DNA of 64,000 nt from NCBI GenBank assembly GCA_902363145.1, contig CABIZB010000002.1, positions 409,239 through 473,238 of the forward strand. Direction: 5' to 3'. Origin of the DNA: Oscillospiraceae bacterium. Its GTDB lineage: Bacteria; Bacillota; Clostridia; Oscillospirales; Ruminococcaceae. How positions within the stretch are numbered: the stretch's first letter is position 1; every line of letters begins with the position of its first letter. The position numbers and the translations under genes are program-made. Under the pieces are notes generated by a model. That model was not told the DNA's origin, did not search any database, and worked only from the letters and a program-made list of their open reading frames with translations. This document shows, in pieces, positions 60,950-64,000 of the stretch.

Positions 60950-61021
60950 TCATATCAATCCTTTCGGCAGATAATATATCTGATATTTGACAATATCCAA
61001 TATATAACTATGTCTGATATA

Positions 61022-61050
61022 ATTATACACATATGACCGTTTTCTGTCAA
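61022..61050 (-). promoter_or_regulatory. Promoter of the GH3 gene
   Basis: On the minus strand TTGACA (61045-61050) and TATAAT (61022-61027) have a 17-base spacer. The leader holds two direct copies of ATATCAGA (60979-60986 and 61013-61020). Confidence 0.8.
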
Positions 61051-61058
61051 TAAGCGGT

Positions 61059-61847
61059 TTATTCTCCCTTAACAGGCAAAGGCTTGGCAGACGCTCTCAT
61101 CACCAGCAGGAAGGATATTATTATTTCAACAGCGGTCAGTACCGCAAAGAAAGCCACGCCCTGTGCAGCATTGCCAGTAGGACCGTTGGCAAAAAGTCCC
61201 GCAAGCTTAAACAGACCTGTGTACAGCCACTGAACCTTTTCTATGCCGAAAACAGCCAGCACGCCGAGGTTGGGGCCGAACGCAATAAGGCATATCACAA
61301 CTGCAGCTATCCAGCCGGGCAGGCGATAAACTATGGAAGTGAACATAATGCCCGCCGCACCCGATGCAAGGCAGAACATAAAGCAAAGCAAATATATTCT
61401 GAGATAAACAAGAACTATGTTCATTCCGCTCTCCAAAAGCGCTGACACTCCGCCGTAAATCTCAGCACCCCAGAACGACTGTCCGCCGCCCATAGCAGCC
61501 GTCAGCGGTGAAAGCACGGCACATTCTGCGGTAACAAGCAGTGAAATTATGGCAACGGATATGAGCTGTGAAAGGATAGCAGTCTTTCGTGATGCGCCGT
61601 TTGCTGCGGCTGTATTGACAAAATCCTGTGAATAGCAGCACATAAACACAAACATCATTATCATTGAAAAAGCGTCAAGGGCTGTCATCTCTGCGCCCTT
61701 AAAGGTAAATGGTGTACGCTCAATAAGAGATGTCAGAGTTGCCCCCAAAAACATTCCGCCAATGCTCATAGTAGGGAGGAATGCAAGTGTCCCTTTCATT
61801 CTCATAAGCTGATATTTTACGCAGCCTGTTAAGCTTCTTATTGTCAT
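61059..61847 (-). CDS. ABC transporter permease
   Basis: This 262-residue membrane protein has about six helices and no signal peptide, typical of the ABC-2 type permeases paired with YtrA-regulated ATPases. The longest hydrophobic stretches are at about 20-42, 55-76, 92-118, 143-168, 175-200 and 232-252. ATG at 61845-61847 follows GGGGGAG; a longer ATG start at 61865 would overlap the ATPase gene. Substrate unknown; related systems confer resistance to lantibiotics or export peptides. Confidence 0.82.
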   Translation of the reverse strand: MTIRSLTGCVKYQLMRMKGTLAFLPTMSIGGMFLGATLTSLIERTPFTFKGAEMTALDAFSMIMMFVFMCCYSQDFVNTAAANGASRKTAILSQLISVAIISLLVTAECAVLSPLTAAMGGGQSFWGAEIYGGVSALLESGMNIVLVYLRIYLLCFMFCLASGAAGIMFTSIVYRLPGWIAAVVICLIAFGPNLGVLAVFGIEKVQWLYTGLFKLAGLFANGPTGNAAQGVAFFAVLTAVEIIISFLLVMRASAKPLPVKGE

Positions 61848-61861
61848 ATTATCTCCCCCTA

Positions 61862-62713
61862 TCAAGAATTCGTCAGTTGGATAAACAGTGCCTGCAAGCT
61901 CAGCGGCTCTGCTTCAAGCTCAGGCGGAACATTGTCCTTTGCCCTGTTTCCCTTTACGTATGCGGTCTTTAGTCCGCCGATCGAGTCAACGCCCATAACG
62001 TCTTTTCCTGCAATGAAGCTTTCCACATCGGAGGCCTTGCCCGATACGCTGTAGCCCATGGAACGAACATTGTCCGCATCCTCATCAAGCAGCAGCTTTC
62101 CGTCCTTGATGACCACTGCCCTTTCGATTATCCCCGCAGCCTCCTCAATAAGATGAGTGGAGATAACATATGTGGCAGGGTGATCGTTATAGTGGTTCAC
62201 CACCTGCCTGTAGAACATATCACGGTGATTTGCGTCCAGTCCCAGCACAGGCTCGTCAAAGAACACTACAGGCGCATTGCAGGCAAGGGCATTAACTATC
62301 TTTGCAATGGTGCGGTAGCCTGTGGAAAGCCTGCCAAGCCTCTTTTTTATGTCAAGCCCATATTCGTTGCAGAGCTTCATAGCATAGTCCATATCATAAT
62401 CGGGATAGAAAAATGAAGCGGTCTTGAACATCTCTTTTACTTTAATGGCAGGATTATACAAAAGCTGCTCACTCATCATATGTATCTTGCCCACAGCGCT
62501 GTCGTTATCCGCCTGAGGCTCGCCGTCAACTGTTACCTCCCCCGAATCCGCAAAAATACGGTTGCTTACAATGTTCAGCAGCGTGGATTTTCCTGCACCG
62601 TTCCTGCCCAGCAGACCGTAAATGCAGTTTTCTTTAAGGGTAAGGCTCACATCGTCAAGAGCCTTGTTCTTTCCGTAAGATTTTGAAACGTTTTTTATCT
62701 CAATGGTGCTCAT
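61862..62713 (-). CDS. ABC transporter ATPase
   Basis: This 283-residue ATPase has Walker A GRNGAGKST, the signature LSTGYRTIAKI, Walker B PVVFFDEPVLGLD, and ISTHLIEEA (switch histidine). The C-terminal ~60 residues form a small added domain seen in the YtrB/EcsA group. ATG at 62711-62713 is chosen, about nine bases after AAAGG; a GTG at 62722 is too close to that site. It overlaps the end of the GntR gene. Confidence 0.93.
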   Translation of the reverse strand: MSTIEIKNVSKSYGKNKALDDVSLTLKENCIYGLLGRNGAGKSTLLNIVSNRIFADSGEVTVDGEPQADNDSAVGKIHMMSEQLLYNPAIKVKEMFKTASFFYPDYDMDYAMKLCNEYGLDIKKRLGRLSTGYRTIAKIVNALACNAPVVFFDEPVLGLDANHRDMFYRQVVNHYNDHPATYVISTHLIEEAAGIIERAVVIKDGKLLLDEDADNVRSMGYSVSGKASDVESFIAGKDVMGVDSIGGLKTAYVKGNRAKDNVPPELEAEPLSLQALFIQLTNS

Positions 62714-63077
62714 TATTGTCACAGCCTTTCTCTATCATGGTGATTATCTCGTCTCTGGAAATTTTCAGCTTTTCAGCCTCGCTGACCAGCGCCCTGATGT
62801 ATTTGTCGAAAAATTCCTGCTTTCGTTCACTGCGGATCTTGCTTTCCGCACCTGTGCTGACGAACATACCAAGTCCCCTTTTCTTGTAGATGATGCCCTT
62901 TTCCACCAGAATGTTCACCCCTTTAAGGGCGGTGGCAGGGTTTATTTTGTACATGGCGGATATTTCCGTAGTAGATGGGATCTGCGTTTCCTCGGGGAAA
63001 ACGCCTGTCAGAATATTTTCCTCCACCCACTCCGCCATCTGGATATAGATGGGCTTTTCGCCGTCAAAGCTTATCAA
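62700..63077 (-). CDS. GntR/YtrA family repressor
   Basis: This 125-residue protein is a short GntR regulator of the YtrA subfamily: winged helix-turn-helix (about 10-78, with IYIQMAEWVEENI, PSTTEISAMYKINPATALKGVNILVEKG) and a short helical tail in place of a full ligand domain. It probably represses its own operon with the ABC transporter. A near-perfect inverted repeat lies over its promoter start site (63104-63125), a good operator. Confidence 0.93.
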   Translation of the reverse strand: MISFDGEKPIYIQMAEWVEENILTGVFPEETQIPSTTEISAMYKINPATALKGVNILVEKGIIYKKRGLGMFVSTGAESKIRSERKQEFFDKYIRALVSEAEKLKISRDEIITMIEKGCDNNEHH

Positions 63078-63103
63078 TACGCTTCACCTCCGTTAGTGTA
63101 TCG

Positions 63104-63125
63104 GTTAATTACTTATGTAACTAAC
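63104..63125 (-). promoter_or_regulatory. Inverted-repeat operator of the GntR operon
   Basis: GTTAATTAC-TTAT-GTAACTAAC is an inverted repeat with eight of nine positions matching. It overlaps the -10 box end and the start of transcription, where a YtrA-type repressor would act. Confidence 0.65.
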
Positions 63126-63152
63126 TATATCACCGGCAATACGATATGTCAA
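63124..63152 (-). promoter_or_regulatory. Promoter of the gntR-ABC transporter operon
   Basis: On the minus strand TTGACA (63147-63152) and TATAGT (63124-63129) have a 17-base spacer. Confidence 0.8.
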
Positions 63153-63237
63153 TAGGGCAAATATATATTTGTAGAATATGACAACAAAAGGCAGATATGC
63201 CCGCAATCTCTTGTATAATTTGCACGCCAAGACATAA

Positions 63238-63276
63238 AAAATTACCGCATTTTGAAGCTTACCCAAAATGCGGTGA
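63238..63276 (-). terminator. Terminator of the flavin reductase gene
   Basis: CCGCATTTT (63245-63253) pairs with AAAATGCGG (63265-63273). On the minus strand a T-run follows. It lies 25 nt after the stop codon. Confidence 0.8.
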
Positions 63277-63298
63277 TTGCTGAATTTATATTACGAAA

Positions 63299-63856
63299 TT
63301 ACTTGAGCATTGCTCCGTCGCTGAATGCCTTGCCTACCTTTTCACCCAGAGCAACATAGTCATTGTTTGCAGGGTCAAAGGTAATGGGTCTGAACTTGGA
63401 AAGGTCGATCTTTCCGTCAGTGAGAATGTTCTCATCTGCGCTGACGTTTATTATCTCGCCCACCAGACGGCAGCTTTCCTCGTCGTAGCTTACAAGCTTG
63501 CACTCGAGAGTCACTGGCAGCTGCTCAAAAACGGGAGCATCTACCTTTTCGCTCTTTACGGCAGTCCAGCCTGACTTTTTCATCTTGTCGGGATCATTGT
63601 TTGCGGAAACTATACCTACAAAATCCGCAGCCACAACATTTGCCGCATCAGCAGGGCTTACGGTGAATGCGCCCCTTGCAAGGATATTCTTTGTGGTCTT
63701 ATGGCCTGCGCTGACGCAGATAGATATCTGTGTACTGTCGCTGATACCGCCCCAAGCGGCATTCATTGCATCGGGTACGCCGTTCTCGTCATATGTGCCG
63801 ATAATAAGCACGGGCATGGGATAAAGCATAGCCTTTGCACCAAAATCTTTTCTCAT
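63299..63856 (-). CDS. Flavin reductase-like FMN-binding protein
   Basis: This 185-residue protein belongs to the flavin reductase-like domain family (PF01613-type). Marks are YPMPVLIIGTYDENGVPDAMNAAWGG at the start, ISICVSAGHKTTKNIL and FTVSPADAANVVAADFVG, which contact FMN in relatives. It may be a flavin reductase or a small redox protein; the substrate is unknown. ATG behind AAGGAGG. It stands alone between the gntR operon and a gene that starts at the window edge. Confidence 0.88.
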   Translation of the reverse strand: MRKDFGAKAMLYPMPVLIIGTYDENGVPDAMNAAWGGISDSTQISICVSAGHKTTKNILARGAFTVSPADAANVVAADFVGIVSANNDPDKMKKSGWTAVKSEKVDAPVFEQLPVTLECKLVSYDEESCRLVGEIINVSADENILTDGKIDLSKFRPITFDPANNDYVALGEKVGKAFSDGAMLK

Positions 63857-63930
63857 AGTAAAATCCTCCTTAATATGAGAATTATCATCATGATAGATTT
63901 ACAATATAAGTGCAACACATGGAAAAAATA

Positions 63931-63959
63931 ATGACACATAAAGCAACTCGTGTTATAAT
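63931..63959 (+). promoter_or_regulatory. Promoter of the gene leaving the right edge
   Basis: ATGACA (63931-63936) and TATAAT (63954-63959) are 17 bases apart, about 37 nt before the ATG at 63996. Confidence 0.65.
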
Positions 63960-63995
63960 GGGAGTAACCACACAACCATAAACAGGAGGAGCAAT

Positions 63996-64000
63996 ATGTG
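63996..64000 (+). CDS. Start of a gene cut by the window end
   Basis: ATG at 63996-63998 follows AGGAGG by six bases and a good promoter. Only the start codon and two further bases are in the window, so the product cannot be named. Confidence 0.6.

Overview
The window reads as a low-to-mid GC Gram-positive chromosome from a clostridial anaerobe, most likely a Ruminococcus-like member of the Oscillospiraceae. The signs are AGGAGG ribosome binding sites, TTGACA-17-TATAAT promoters, spore-lineage genes (spoVS, a GerW/YtfJ homologue, a dacB-type carboxypeptidase beside scpAB), a T-box over the trp operon, and beta-mannan/cellulose-related genes (a GH130 phosphorylase, a GH9-like protein, a CE2-like esterase). 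The genus is inferred from gene content. No rRNA, tRNA, CRISPR array or intact insertion sequence was seen.

Layout. 1-1.4 kb: start of the S10 ribosomal operon (rpsJ, rplC, minus strand) behind a ~300-nt leader containing a terminator hairpin. 1.4-11.4 kb: a GT2 enzyme with an AraC regulator; a membrane-anchored LysM-G5-M23 peptidase behind a possible structured RNA; an unknown gene with a good sigma-D-type promoter; a ktrB-hydrolase-ktrA potassium operon; spoVS, ymdB and a WYL regulator. 11.5-28.1 kb: one long plus-strand cell-surface polysaccharide operon. It makes dTDP-L-rhamnose (rfbA, D, B, C), exports glycan by a two-gene ABC transporter, extends it with a GT2 and two RgpF-like enzymes, probably O-acetylates it (MBOAT plus AlgX-like protein), and ends with a methyltransferase joined to a kinase-like domain.

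28.2-30.4 kb: a bactofilin and an acidic repeat-bearing membrane protein. 30.4-37.6 kb: trpE-trpGD-trpC-trpF-trpB-trpA on the minus strand, with a T-box in front and a 106-bp palindrome directly after trpA. 37.6-44.4 kb: nadA, then the M50 protease-scpA-scpB-DUF2953-gerW-dacB-rluB operon. 44.4-54.3 kb: rpmB, an unknown membrane protein, a frameshifted nucleotidyltransferase, GH130 phosphorylase, an AGCS symporter, an S1-domain protein, secG, a hydrolase and rnr.

54.3-64 kb: a GH9-like protein without the usual catalytic aspartates, divergent from a CE2-like esterase / PAP2 / small protein / type II pantothenate kinase operon; a 0.9-kb non-coding stretch with long inverted repeats; a GH3 lipoprotein; a GntR-controlled ABC transporter; a flavin-reductase-like protein; and the first codon of a gene leaving the window.

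The observations most worth following are the GH9-like probable pseudoenzyme, the structured-RNA candidate at 3433-3537, the sigma-D-type promoter at 6272-6298, the methyltransferase-kinase protein in a Gram-positive polysaccharide operon, the 106-bp palindrome with a second partial copy near 46,990, the inverted-repeat island at 58.8-59.7 kb, and the 71-bp duplication that breaks the nucleotidyltransferase gene.
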